The notes under the pieces were generated by a model. The model saw only the letters and a program-made list of their open reading frames with translations, did not search any database and had not been told where the DNA came from. The position numbers and the translations under genes were made by a program. Source: Rhizoclosmatium globosum (lineage: Eukaryota; Chytridiomycota; Chytridiomycetes; Chytridiales; Chytriomycetaceae). From it: a DNA stretch of 64,000 nucleotides. The stretch is taken from contig MCGO01000033.1 in the NCBI GenBank assembly GCA_002104985.1, positions 186,001 through 250,000 of the forward strand, read 5' to 3'. Positions 12,256 to 23,515 of this stretch are shown in pieces (positions within the stretch are counted from its first letter, which is position 1; each line of letters starts with the position of its first letter).

Positions 12256-13706
12256 TCATGGTCTTGAAGTCCCTCTAACGTTATTAGTGGCAACCAGCCA
12301 TTGATTCTCATCCGTTGAATTTTGTTCCCTGGATGGGAGAGTTTCTTGAGTTTCATCGGTGCCAATACTAGTCCCAGCGTGATTTTCAGCAGTCCCTTCA
12401 TCAATCACATGATAACTCGGGACCGGTTCAAACAGGTACTCCGGAGGTGGAGGTGTATAAGCCGGCAACTCCAGTCCTTCATCCTCAACATTCCCCCTTG
12501 TTATGGCATTGCTCCTTTGGTTACAATTGGCACGATATGGCTTTCGGCTACAGAATACAAATCCACCAATACCCACAACCAAAATGATCACACCAATTGC
12601 GAAATATTGAAGCATTTTCGCGACTTCTCCTGAATCTGAGCTTGATAATGTCGGACTGCCTGAATTCATTGGATCTCTCGTGTCGATAGGTAACAAAGGT
12701 AATGAATATGAGGCGTTTCCGTTTGTATCGCATGTGGGTACTGAGAACGTCGCATTTCGAATACAACTCGGTTGAAATACGGATTCAGGAGCAAGACAAA
12801 CTGAAGTCATTCTGAAGTCACATCGCTGTGTTTGAGTCCATGGAATTAATCCTGATTTCGAACGCCAGATTGAGGGCGGAAGTTTTCCTGATAGCAATGG
12901 ATTGTCGTGAACGTCGAATCGTTGAAAAGAGTCACCAAATAATGATGGTATTTCCCCACTCAAGTTATTGTTGGAGAGTACGGCTGTCCGGAAGAATGAT
13001 CCTTGGAATAAGAGAGGAATTGGACCAGAAAGCGTGTTATCTGTCGAACCCGTCACATTTCTAGCAATTACCTTGATGAGACCTTCGAAATACTGCAACA
13101 AATAGTACTCACAAAGTAGTAAAGTAAGGCAAGCCGTTAACAAACTTTGTCAGGGGATTCAGCACCGAGTCTCCAAATAAGGCATTAAACAGCTGAAGCT
13201 CCATCAAGTTTGAAAGTAAATATAACGACGGTGAGATCGTATTCATAGAAGTAGGTGGCTTCGTAACAGACAATGAATATATCGTTGTTTGATCACAGAA
13301 CAGAGCTTGCACAAAAGAGGAGTTGTCAACAGAATTCCGAAGTATTGTCTATGAATGTGATATTACTAAACATACAACTTTTACAAATAAGACTTACTAT
13401 TGGTAAGCAACGGGATGAGTTGAAACCAAAGTCTTGCGCCAACTTCATCAGAGCCAAACATTGTACAGAGCCCTGATCAATCACATCGTTCTTATTCAGC
13501 TGCACATTAACCGCGCCCGTCGACCGGTCGTAGCATCCATCAAACTGTGGTGGCATGATGGTTGGGCGCTGGTGTGAAGCAATGATGTATCCCGCCCCAA
13601 TTAACCCGGCTGACAAGAGTGCAAACAGCGCTACTTTGATGAGAAACAATGTCCTCTTATGTTGACTGATGTTGAGGCAAGACGCCCTTCGCCAAACTCG
13701 ATCCAT
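12256..13706 (-). CDS. Membrane leucine-rich-repeat protein with PY-motif tail (2)
   Basis: Exons 13706-13398, 13348-13113 and 13060-12256, giving 449 residues in frame. The N-terminus is a signal anchor (LIKVALFALLSAGLIGAGYII), then FDGCYD, the AQDFGF segment (here fused to exon 1, so one intron fewer than its neighbour), ALFCDQ, LRRs (LSNNNLSGEIP, DNPLLSGKLP), a Cys pair, a membrane helix (FAIGVIILVVGIGGFVF) and a cytoplasmic tail with LELPAYTPPPPEY. The 236-nt middle exon has exactly the length of the equivalent exon in gene 10375-12024. The two genes lie head to tail about 230 bp apart and are a tandem duplication. Confidence 0.85.
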
Positions 13707-13782
13707 CAGAAATCGAAATTTGAATATACCTATTTCAAATTTCTATACCTGGAAAATAAACTTGAAAATACCTCATAAAATT

Positions 13783-14260
13783 ATGGTGATCGTTTTTGTT
13801 GAAGTGCCAGCCTTCAGAAAGTGGTCTACTCCGCAACAAGCAACTCCACTAAATCCTCCAAAGCCTGTTGAGCCCGAAGTACCGAAACCTCCTCCTGGAC
13901 TGTTGAGTAAGCTGCCAGAAGCAATAAATGCCGCAGCTGAACAGTACAAGAAGGTATGTGACAGTCAACGAAACTTGGCAAAACTGAAAGCTCCGTCAGT
14001 TCAACGAAACGCTATCCACGACACCAGTCATCATGGAAATAGCCTACCTGACAAAAATACCTCATATTCAAGTTCTAGTGTATCTTATTCTTGTAGTTTG
14101 TTACATCCTCCTTGTCGCAACCGGAGTCTTTGCCGCATACTTGACATTTGTCCTGGAGATCGCCTGGCCAGTTGTTGAAAGTCTGCGCGTAACAGAATCA
14201 TTGGAGAAGGAGCGAGTACAGACTTGGTTTGTTCGTTGGGGTCAAAGCAAGCTTAATTAA
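13783..14260 (+). CDS. Short REEP/Yop1 (TB2/DP1/HVA22)-like membrane protein
   Basis: Exons 13783-13953 and 14000-14260 give 143 residues in frame. A Pro-rich N-terminal part precedes a strongly hydrophobic block (VLVYLILVVCYILLVATGVF) and then a segment AYLTFVLEIAWPVVESLRV ending in VQTWFVRWG. This resembles the core of the TB2/DP1/HVA22 family (YPxYxSxxAIE, then WLxYWVVxG), whose members shape tubular ER membranes. The protein stops directly after the WFVRWG motif, where family members continue with a second hairpin, so it is either truncated or has unseen 3' exons. It starts 76 bp from the start of the divergent LRR gene, implying a shared promoter. The family call is tentative. Confidence 0.55.
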
Positions 14261-14555
14261 TATCGTGACCATAGGCTATCGTACTGGATCGTTATGGCAA
14301 TCGTATCACTGTTTGAGTTCAGTGGAGTGGTATTAAATTCTACATAAATATACCGTGTTTACTGATGATTCGTACTAGAGCCCCACGTTTCCCTTATATT
14401 ACTTCTGGAAAATGCTATTTATTCTATGGCTAATAATTCCTCAATCGAATGTGAGAATTATGTTCACTTTCAATGAGTTCTGACTTCGTTATAGGGATCC
14501 TTTGTTCTTTACAACAAGTTTCTCAAAAACCTCATTCCTCCGAAATCTTAGTCCT

Positions 14556-15521
14556 TCAATACCTCAACTGTTGGAAGTATTGAGTACAATACACTCCATT
14601 GTTGTTGCGGAAGTCGCATTCTTCCAAATACTCGAATTCTATCATCTCTACTGGAACTGGACCCGTCAAATGATTGTTATCCGCATGAATCCGAATCAAA
14701 TGGACAAGATGCCTGAGTTCCCTTGGAATCCGTCCAGATAACTGGTTATTATACAGATACACTTCTCGAAGTTGCACGAGATGTCCAATGCATTTTGGGA
14801 TCAAAGACGTAAGTCGGTTATTATGGAGCAGCAGATGCGTCAGATTTGTCAAAGATGCGATGGTAGCGGGAATGGGGCCTTCTATCGAGTTGCACCCAAA
14901 GTTGAGCTTTTCCAAATTCACAAGGTCTCCCAATTCATCGGGAATATGGCCTGTGAGCGCATTGTCGCATAGACTAAGAACTCGGAGGTTTGTCAAATGC
15001 ATCAATTCGATGGGCAAAATATCAACCAATCCACAGTTTTCGAGAATCAGATGAGTCAAATGAGTGAGTAGACCAATGCTCTTCGGAATAACAGTCATAA
15101 GGCACACTCCCGATTCTTCCACTGACTCTGGGGACGTCCAAACCCAACGCTTCAGATGTTTCCAGCAAATGAGATTGTAACTGCGTTGATATGTGTCAGG
15201 CAGTTGAAAATAGAGTGCATCCCATTCTTCGAAAGGCTTTTCAACTGTGTTTCTGCTACGAATGTTGTTGGGCAAGATACATGACAGATTTTGAAAGGCG
15301 AAGCTTGCAGACGATATATGTTTGTCGAGTGTTTTACAGAGCCTTTTTAAAGCAAGGCATGATAATGGCGGTAGAAAACTGAGTATTCGACAGATTATTT
15401 CAATCGGTAGGTTGATTGAAGTGTTGAAGGTTGCGCAGTCATTCCCATTGGATCCATCATGAGCCGAATTCAACAGTGGAGGTATCATTATATCACAAGT
15501 AGACTCAGTTTCGTTGGTCAT
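14556..15521 (-). CDS. F-box-like protein with leucine-rich repeats
   Basis: A single exon of 321 residues, cytosolic. The F-box-like block is at residues about 37-70 (NLPIEIICRILSFLPPLSCLALKRL), followed by a linker and about eight plant-type LRRs (LSLCDNALTGHIPDELG, LYNNQLSGRIPREL). It has the same architecture as 5576-6436 and 55388-56410. The neighbour to its left is the REEP-like gene and then two membrane LRR genes. In the SCF model the LRRs would bind the substrate and the F-box would bind Skp1; the substrate is not known. Confidence 0.75.
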   Translation of the reverse strand: MTNETESTCDIMIPPLLNSAHDGSNGNDCATFNTSINLPIEIICRILSFLPPLSCLALKRLCKTLDKHISSASFAFQNLSCILPNNIRSRNTVEKPFEEWDALYFQLPDTYQRSYNLICWKHLKRWVWTSPESVEESGVCLMTVIPKSIGLLTHLTHLILENCGLVDILPIELMHLTNLRVLSLCDNALTGHIPDELGDLVNLEKLNFGCNSIEGPIPATIASLTNLTHLLLHNNRLTSLIPKCIGHLVQLREVYLYNNQLSGRIPRELRHLVHLIRIHADNNHLTGPVPVEMIEFEYLEECDFRNNNGVYCTQYFQQLRY

Positions 15522-15601
15522 TCACCTGTTTGGGGGTTTGCTTGTGGTTGTCAGTATGTTGATGTTTTAGATATTGTTCAAGTAGAAGTAGAATAAACTG
15601 G

Positions 15602-15934
15602 AATAAATATGTTCTCAGCCTTCCAGAACCTCATCGCCCGATCCTTTATTACAACAGAGTCATCTTCTTTGACTCCATCGAAACGCCCATTTCAAGTGCT
15701 AGTGCTGAATCAGCAGGAGGAATGACTTCTCCGGTCAGACTCACCCTTCCTGCTGAAGGCGATTCTTCAACGTACATATCAAATCAATCTCAGCCAAACA
15801 CACTTGTTTTGCTGCCCTATAAATCCGTTGAAACTTTCCCTCTCAGCAACAGCACAACCCAAAGTCAAGATTCTCAACTGTCTCCTGTTTCCAGGTCGCC
15901 GATTATTATAACTCCTCATTTATCTCCTTTCTAG
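15602..15934 (+). other. Small open frame upstream of separase, start not found
   Basis: One frame is open from upstream of 15602 to a stop at 15932-15934. It encodes a Ser/Thr/Pro-rich peptide (PEPHRPILYYNRVIFFDSI, then SSASAESAGGMTSPVRLTLP, ending TPHLSPF). The only ATG within it is at 15722, giving 70 residues; the sensible-looking sequence before it lacks an ATG. A second short ORF, 15609-15725, overlaps in another frame. It could be a small protein with an unseen first exon or an upstream exon of the next gene. No family recognised. Confidence 0.3.
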
Positions 15935-15973
15935 TCCGTAAAAAAGGAATAATAAAATCAAATTGATATTTTC

Positions 15974-18900
15974 ATGAGCTCTCGGACACAACCCGCGTTG
16001 TCCGCCAGCACAGCACCAACCTCAAACGCGCAATCCAGCACGACATCGAAAGCTGTGAGTGAAGAGTCCTTTATTTGGTTTACCTTAACCAATTCTGACT
16101 GTCACCAGCGAGTCGTTACCAGTGGCCGAGCAAAGGAAGCAACTCTGAAAACAGCACCAAAGCCAAAGAGTATTCGCCTTCTTGAATCGCCTTCTTCCTT
16201 CTGTAAACTAACATTCCAACTAGCAACCGCATCAAAGCCTTCGAGCGCAAAACAACCAGCAAAGCCAGCCGATAACTCACTCGAATCCATCCTCAAATCC
16301 GTCGAAGACTACTCTCAATGCACGGATGTCCTCGCTGATTTGGTCCAACAGCGCCTGGCTCCGCTGCTGTCTCTGAGTGCGCAAGCTGTTCCTGCTGAGA
16401 AGGTGGTGAAATCAAGAATCCCTTCAAAGCTAAAGCAGCCCAAAGCCAATCCTGTCGACACACTTGCTGAAGCTGTAAATGAGATGTCGATTGAAAATGT
16501 TGAACCTTCCAGAGTATCTGCAGTTCTTCCTCTGGAGCTGCGTGCTTTGAAGTCATTCGCGTTGAAACTCCTCGCCACTGTATCAAAAACCGTTCAATCT
16601 GTACCTACACTGAAGTCAGACACTTCAGTCGAGCTGAAATCAACCGCTTTTGCACCCGTTCTTGAGTCAAATGCACTCCTAAAGAAGCCAGATTCTAAAC
16701 GCCCTTCCTCAGCTTCAGCGCCAAAATCTAAGTCTTCAACCGTACGCGCAACAGGAACTACGACTGCGCCGACCATAATTCCAAATTATTTCGAAATTAT
16801 AACCAAGATGTGCCTGAATTGTGCAACGGGGTTGTCCAATCTGGAAAGTTATGAGGCAAGCCTTGATTCTGATTACTCCAAACCCATCAATGGCCGAATG
16901 GGTGGCAGAAGTTATTGGAATTTTGAAGTGGAAAAAGCACTTTCGAATGTTATTACGCGCTTAATTGAATCTGGACAGGTACTGTTAGACGATCTTGTTT
17001 TTGGCTTCGCTCATTTTTATGTAGACGACGCATGCCGTGATGCTCTTAAAGAATCTTCATCCAAGGCTGTCGGCACCTGTCGAGGACCTATTACCAAAAG
17101 TTTCCTTGGAGACATCCACCGCACAGCCCCCACCAAAGAAGAAAGTCACTACAACTATCAAACCACGTACTATTTCTACCTCCTCGGCTGCTGCAAAAAA
17201 GTCGGTAGTGGCTGAGAAACCCAAGGAAGAAGCTCAATTTGACATCGCACTTCTTCTTGTTACAACAGTAGAGAATAGCACGCCATCGTGGGTGAAATCA
17301 GATTCCGTTATACCCTGCCCACCACCGTCTTTAGTTGCAGCCACTCTCTTCAATGCTTTGCGATGTATCGTGCTTCCTACATATAACAAGAATCACAAGG
17401 TTTGATTTCCTTGGTGTGTTGACAAATCTAATACCTTCACAGACTTTCGAGAGTATTCTTCTCGGAGAATACGGATTGTACTTTTGGTGCAACAAACTGA
17501 AGGCTGTTGATAGTGGGCTCGCAGCAAAAATGTTTGACGCAGTATTCCGTAGTCTTCACAAAGCAGCCGCTGGTTACACAGGTATACTTCGTATCGACTA
17601 AGAAATGCATAGTAACATGTTTCTCAGACCCAGTTGCCGTGTTTAGTTGCAAGTTCCTCGTCCTACGGTTCTTCATTCATTCTACGTCGTTTTCTCAAGA
17701 CTCATTCGCCGATATGGGATTACGATCCGTTCTGGCATTAGAAAAATCGAGCATGAATATTGAATCCCTATCTAGCGTAATTTCGGGTTACTTTGATTGG
17801 GTGCTCGATTCCATTGAAGCTATGAAACTACCTCCGACGAAAATCAATGTAAAACATGTTGTCTTGATTGATTATTGTGCACAGATGTCGAAAAAAGTGA
17901 GTTTGTCCCCTTTTATTCAAAATTCTGATTGTTTCGTATAAAAGATATCTGCTGTGAAGTTGCAAACGAGAGTCGCCGTTCTTTCCCGACAGATACACAA
18001 GGCTGTGAAAGAAATCGACTCTCCTTTATCGTGTTTAACTGGAGCACTTATCACTTCGATTGAAGTTGAATCATTCCTCTCGACGGCCAGCACACTGGGT
18101 TCCGACTTGATTTCAGAATTCGAATTAGTCAACTCCAGCCTCAAATCATTTCGGAATCTTTTGCAGAGTTTGACCACACCCACACTGGATATGTTCACCG
18201 AAATTACAAGAGTCTTTAACAGAATTCTTGATGCGTTCAAAAAGGCGACTGGTGCTGATAACGTTCCCGCGCTAGAGACAAAAGAAATTCTGGTCAATAC
18301 CTTACAATGCTTTGATTGGTGGTTTCAACTGGGAACTGTGGACCCTTTCTCTCCGTTGACTCGAAAGTTATTGCCAAGTATTGTAACCCTACATTTGGCG
18401 GTCTTTAAAATGCGTGAGAAATTACTTGGCTCTGTGGGTGATGTAGAATCGGCACCTGAATTGTCAGATGTGATCAAAGTTTGTTTGGAATTCGATTATG
18501 TTGATGGTCTGAGTTGGACATCTACCACATTTTATAATGTCGGCAGTTCCTGGTTTCGCAACGGTGACTTTCAAGTCGCGTTAGTTTGGTTGAGAACCGC
18601 CACTGACCTGTTGGCCAAATGTTGGGAATTATCACTCGAAGCAAAGAAATCAGAATACTCACCGATGCTTGTAAAGCGACATGAAGCTGTTGCTATGTGC
18701 TACCATGCGTTGCACGATGCCAAGGTTTGTTTTTTTTGGCTGATAACATCGAATCTTACCCTTGACTCAGAATTGCGAAAGTTCATATGTTAAGATGCTT
18801 GAGCATCTCATTCAAAGTAATTATACGTCTTTAAGCCTGGACTCTTCAACTCGAAAATCTTTGGAGAAAATGTACAAAATGGTCTATTTTACTGGATCAA

Positions 18901-21900
18901 TCATTCGATCACCGTCGCTTTTGGTTTCTGGTTCAACAACAACCACGAAACTCGTTCTTCTTGATTTTGAAGTGACTTTCTTAATGGAATTGGCAGTTGA
19001 AACAATGTCTCAGGAACTTCTCAGCAAACTTGAGAGTTTAATTTTAGCTTCACTCGCATTGACAGAAGTTGAACTTCATCCGATTCGCCGCGCAAAGTGA
19101 GTTACTTTGTTTTGAAGGAGACTAAGTACTGACGACGTGTCTTTTCAGGTTCCTCATTCATAAAGCTAATCTGCTGAGGATGAAAGGCAAACTAAGCCCT
19201 GACGCAATTCAGCTGAGTCATGAAGCAATAGATGTATTTAAGAATGCGGTATGCGTCTTTGTTTATCGAGTCTTCACGCTGATGCAATCGCAATTCAAAG
19301 GATAATGTTTGGGGAGACGACATTGATTTAGAAAGCAAGTCGAAGGACTTGCTCGCTTTTGCGTATATGACTCACGGAATTTGTTTGAGCGAAAACGGAG
19401 AATATCAAGCAAAGCCGTTCCGTCTTTCCATCGAACTTTGGAAGAGTGCTCTAGATGGGGTTCCGATGTTCCCAACCAGTTTAGTATTTCGTTTCCCCAC
19501 TCCAAAACTCCCAAAACTCATCAAACTGTTGCAGAATTTCATGACGAAGATAACTTTGCGAATCGCTTTGCCAGTAAAGAGCAAACTTATCATGCACTAG
19601 GTATTTCACATGAAATCTATTGAATTGTAATAACAGAATCCCCTAGCAACTCTCGCTGAGTTTTTTGGAGTCTTGAACCAGCCATTGAATCAAATTAATT
19701 CATATCGATTAATGTTGCGAATGTTGCAGTTGTTCGAGCCGAAGGGAGGAAAACTTCAAGGTATTCATCTTCCTCAATGTGATTTCTATGGTTACTCATT
19801 GTTTATGACAGAAACAATAAGAATTCTATCCGGTGTAGGTCGCTGTTATTTGTCTTTGGGATACACCGGGAAGGCCGGCCTTGCCTTGGTTCAGGCTCAA
19901 GGGCTGATCGAGGCAGAAATGAACAAACCACTGCATAATCTCTCAGTCGGAAGTATGTGGAGCCTCGTGTATGCGCATTACTTGTGCAATATTGGGAATT
20001 CTGAAAAGGGGTAAGAGCACTTGTTTTCAATCAGTAGAATGTAACACTTAGCTCCAGACTAAATATTTACGAAAACACCATGATACGACTTGATTCCAAA
20101 TCTGAGACTGGAATGTTGCACGCATTTTCCAAGTTCGTATACTCAAACTTGATGTATTTCAAGGTATGTTGCATGTTACCACTGAAACTTTTTTAACGAA
20201 ATGAGAAGGGAAATCTGGCTGCTGCTATCAATGAAGGCTCAAAATCTGTTCGACGGCTGCAGAGGTTCTTCAATGTCGAATCAAACAAGTCCACACTCTC
20301 GACAAGATTAGACATTTCTCAGGTGACAAATATAGTATGAAGTCAAGAATGAACGTCTGACATTATATTATCAAAAGATGTTCTTTGAGTGCTGCTCGTG
20401 GCTGGGATCCTTGCTCGTTATAAGAGGCTCTGTTCCTGAAGCGGAATACTTTTTCAAACAAGGACTTTTAATCGCCGAGTCTGTCAAATCATTCGCATTT
20501 CGAAATCATTTTGCTGAAAAGTTGGCGGAACTGAAGTATCGGCGAGGCTATCTCGAAGATAGCAGAAAGGAACTCTCATTATCTGTATCTTCGCGGCTTC
20601 AAGTATGCTCAAAACAATCAATTACCTATACTAACCTTTTGCTTAGTACGAATCAGATTCATCGTCTCTTGAAATCGTGACGTCGCTTATGCGTCAGGGT
20701 GATTTACAACTTAAAGCAGAGGAATTGGACGATGCGATGGAACTATACACAGAAGCGAACAATATTTTAGAAAAAGCAATGTCTTCTTCAGCCATTGCAT
20801 CAGTGGAAGACCTTCCTCCCCTGTCGTAAGTTTTTACCATAATTTCATTCACTCTCTAAACAACTCAACAGACAAGTGTGTGAAACACCACGTGAGAAGA
20901 ATTTTGCTGCTGCGTCACCCAAAAAATCTATGAAAGACGTGATAGACTTTAAGTCCAGTGATGGTATTGTGGCAAATCACCAATTGTGTTCTTAATTTTG
21001 TTCAATAGCATCCTCTAAATGTTATGGCCTTGCATATTTGAGAACCGAAGTCACGAGTAAAATGGGTCATGTTTTGGATTTGCATGGAAAACTCGAGGAA
21101 GCTGAGAAGCGTGTCTTACTTGTTCAAGATTCACCCCAACGTGGAGTGGAGAAAGTAGGAACTTTGACGAATTTGAACAATTGTTAAATAATCTCCCTTT
21201 GATAGGCGGAATATCTTCATGCCTTGTCTTCGATTCAATACAAAAAACTGTTGCAAAGTTTGACTGGAAACCCATTGCTTGAAATGTTCGCTGATTCAGG
21301 TGTGTATCCTGTGATTGTACTTCAAAATCCGTGACAAATCAATCACAGCATTTTCAGTTCCATGGTGCGTTCCGCCGAAAACAACAAATGCCAAGGCTCG
21401 AAAAACTTTGGCAGCACTCGACAGAAGTGTTTCACAGCTTGAAGAGCTCCTTCAACAGGCTTTTAATTGCGCAAGGTCATACGCAGCTACGCATATCCTT
21501 TACAGCGTCTGTCACCAACTTGCCCTCTTGAATGTGATTCGCGCCTACTTAACTGGTGGTGTCTCAGAATCAACTTCCAAAGAAATTGCCTTGGCTTGCG
21601 CGTTCTATCTAGATCAGTCCAAGGGAGTTACTGGAAAACGTGAACAGCTTGGAGTCTTTTGCGAAAAATCTCTTACAACCTCTGATCAATCACAAGTTAA
21701 TTCGTTGGAATGGACAGTGGCAGAGTTTTCAGACCAAATCATCGACCGGATTCCCTCTGATTGGGTTGTTGTGTCTCTATCAGCAGATCCCACCATGGAT
21801 GACTTGTATATAACGCGAATGACCCGAAAATCTGTACCTGTTACATTCAGGCTTCCCATGAAACGCCAGGCTATTCGTGAAGGTGAAGATGATGGTTTTG

Positions 21901-23483
21901 GCCTCGAAATCCTGTTGGCGGAAATCGCTGATATCATTGCAACCAACAATAATACTGCCAAAGTGGCGGCTGAGATTGTCGCTCAAAAGCGAGATCAAAC
22001 TCGTGAAGAAAAATTGGAATGGTGGACAAAGAGGCGAGAACTTGATGAGCGACTGAAAGATATGATGTGCCATTTGGAAAAGTATTGGATTGGAGGCTTT
22101 AAAGGCCTGCTCATTCATGATAATTTTAAGGAGTCAATCTATGATATCCCATTCTCTGAATTCAAGTCATCAGTTGAGGGATTGATTGTCAAAGCAGTGG
22201 CAGGGAAGGCAAAAGTGAAACCGTTGCCTCTGGATCCAGAACTCTGCTGTATGATTCTCAAACTCGGAACTGAGCCCGACCCTCTCGATGTTGAAGACGT
22301 GTTGTATTACCTGATGGATGCGTATCAATATGCTGGGTGTTCAATAGGATATGACGAAATCAACATTGATTCGGTAAGCCAACTATATTTCAAGTAGATC
22401 TGCTAGGGTTTTGACGACGTTTCATTAAAGATGGAGAGTGTATTAACCGAGGCCATTTCACGGTTTCATCGCGCTAGATTGGCGATTGATGAAGGCCGAG
22501 AACGCCAATGTTTGGATGTTCTACCGAAACATACTGTACTAGTATTGGACAAGAAACTTCAAACGATACCTTGGGAGAGTTTGCCTTGTATCCGAGGGAC
22601 TTCTGTCTCGCGTATCCCATCTCTTTCGTTCCTGCGAGATAGGTTCACAGAAGACGTTTGGTTGCCGCTATATCGAAACAAGACGCTTTCTTTGTCCTAA
22701 ATCCTGGAAAAGATTTGGTCAACACGGAAAAAGAATTCAAGGGATTCGTGAAGAGGTTTATAGCCTGCTATATCTGTTCGTTATTTAATCTTCTTTCTCC
22801 CCAGTAATTCTACTTGGGAAGGCATCATTGGGAGGGCTCCAACTGAATTAGAATTTGAGGAACAGCTTTCGTCAAAGTCGTTATTCTGTAAGTTATCCAC
22901 TGCGACACCTCACGAATAACGAAACTTATAAAACAATAGATACTTTGGTCACGGAGGTGCGAACAATACGTCAAAGCCCAAAGGATTCGAAAGCTTGATA
23001 AGTGCGCTGTTACGTTCCTGATGGGATGTTCCAGTGGAAACTCTCAGCACTCGGCGAATTTGACGTTGCCGGAACACCCTTGAACTATATGATCGGAAGC
23101 TGGTGAGGCAAACCAGTGAAGCTATATTTCTTGACTAATACGTTTGGCACAGCCCTGCACTCGTATCAAATTTATGGGACGTAACGGATGGAGATATTGA
23201 TAGATTCAGCAAAACAATGTTTTGTCATCTCGGACTGGCGAATGAAAGCGTATTTCCTTCTAATGAGAAGCGCAATCGCAAGAGTAAACCTAAACCGTCC
23301 AGAGAAAGAAGATAATCCGAACGAAAGAAAGTTCTATCGAGGCACATCAGTCAGCCGCGACAGTGTTATAACTTGACTGAAGCTGTAGCAATGTCGCGTG
23401 AGGGCTGTGAACTTGAGTATTTGATTGGAGCTGCACCAGTAGTTTATGGTGTTCCCGTTTCTTTAAATAATATATTTCAGTAG
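15974..23483 (+). CDS. ESP1: Separase (cohesin-cleaving cysteine protease), catalytic end frame-broken
   Basis: Separase cuts the cohesin kleisin at anaphase. Early exons read cleanly: 15974-16053, 16109-16169, 16224-16978, 17025-17399, 17443-17581, 17628 onward. They encode a Ser/Lys-rich N-terminus and then a very long alpha-helical repeat region, as in the family. The C-terminal third has the separase-specific series: DDLYITRM near 21800, LPKHTVLVLDKKLQTIPWES near 22525, SRIPSLSFLRDR, the catalytic His in YFGHGG (about 22942), the catalytic Cys in LMGCSSG (about 23020), LVSNLWDVTDGDIDRF, and the C-terminal EYLIGAAPVVYGVPVSL ending at the stop 23481-23483. These conserved pieces lie in different frames. 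Single bases appear missing near 22689, 22890, 22957 and 23038, and a further disturbance with an in-frame TAA lies near 23312. As separase is essential, error is more likely than decay. Confidence 0.85.
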
Positions 23484-23515
23484 TGATTATTGAATAATAG
23501 CAAAGAGAAGGAAAG

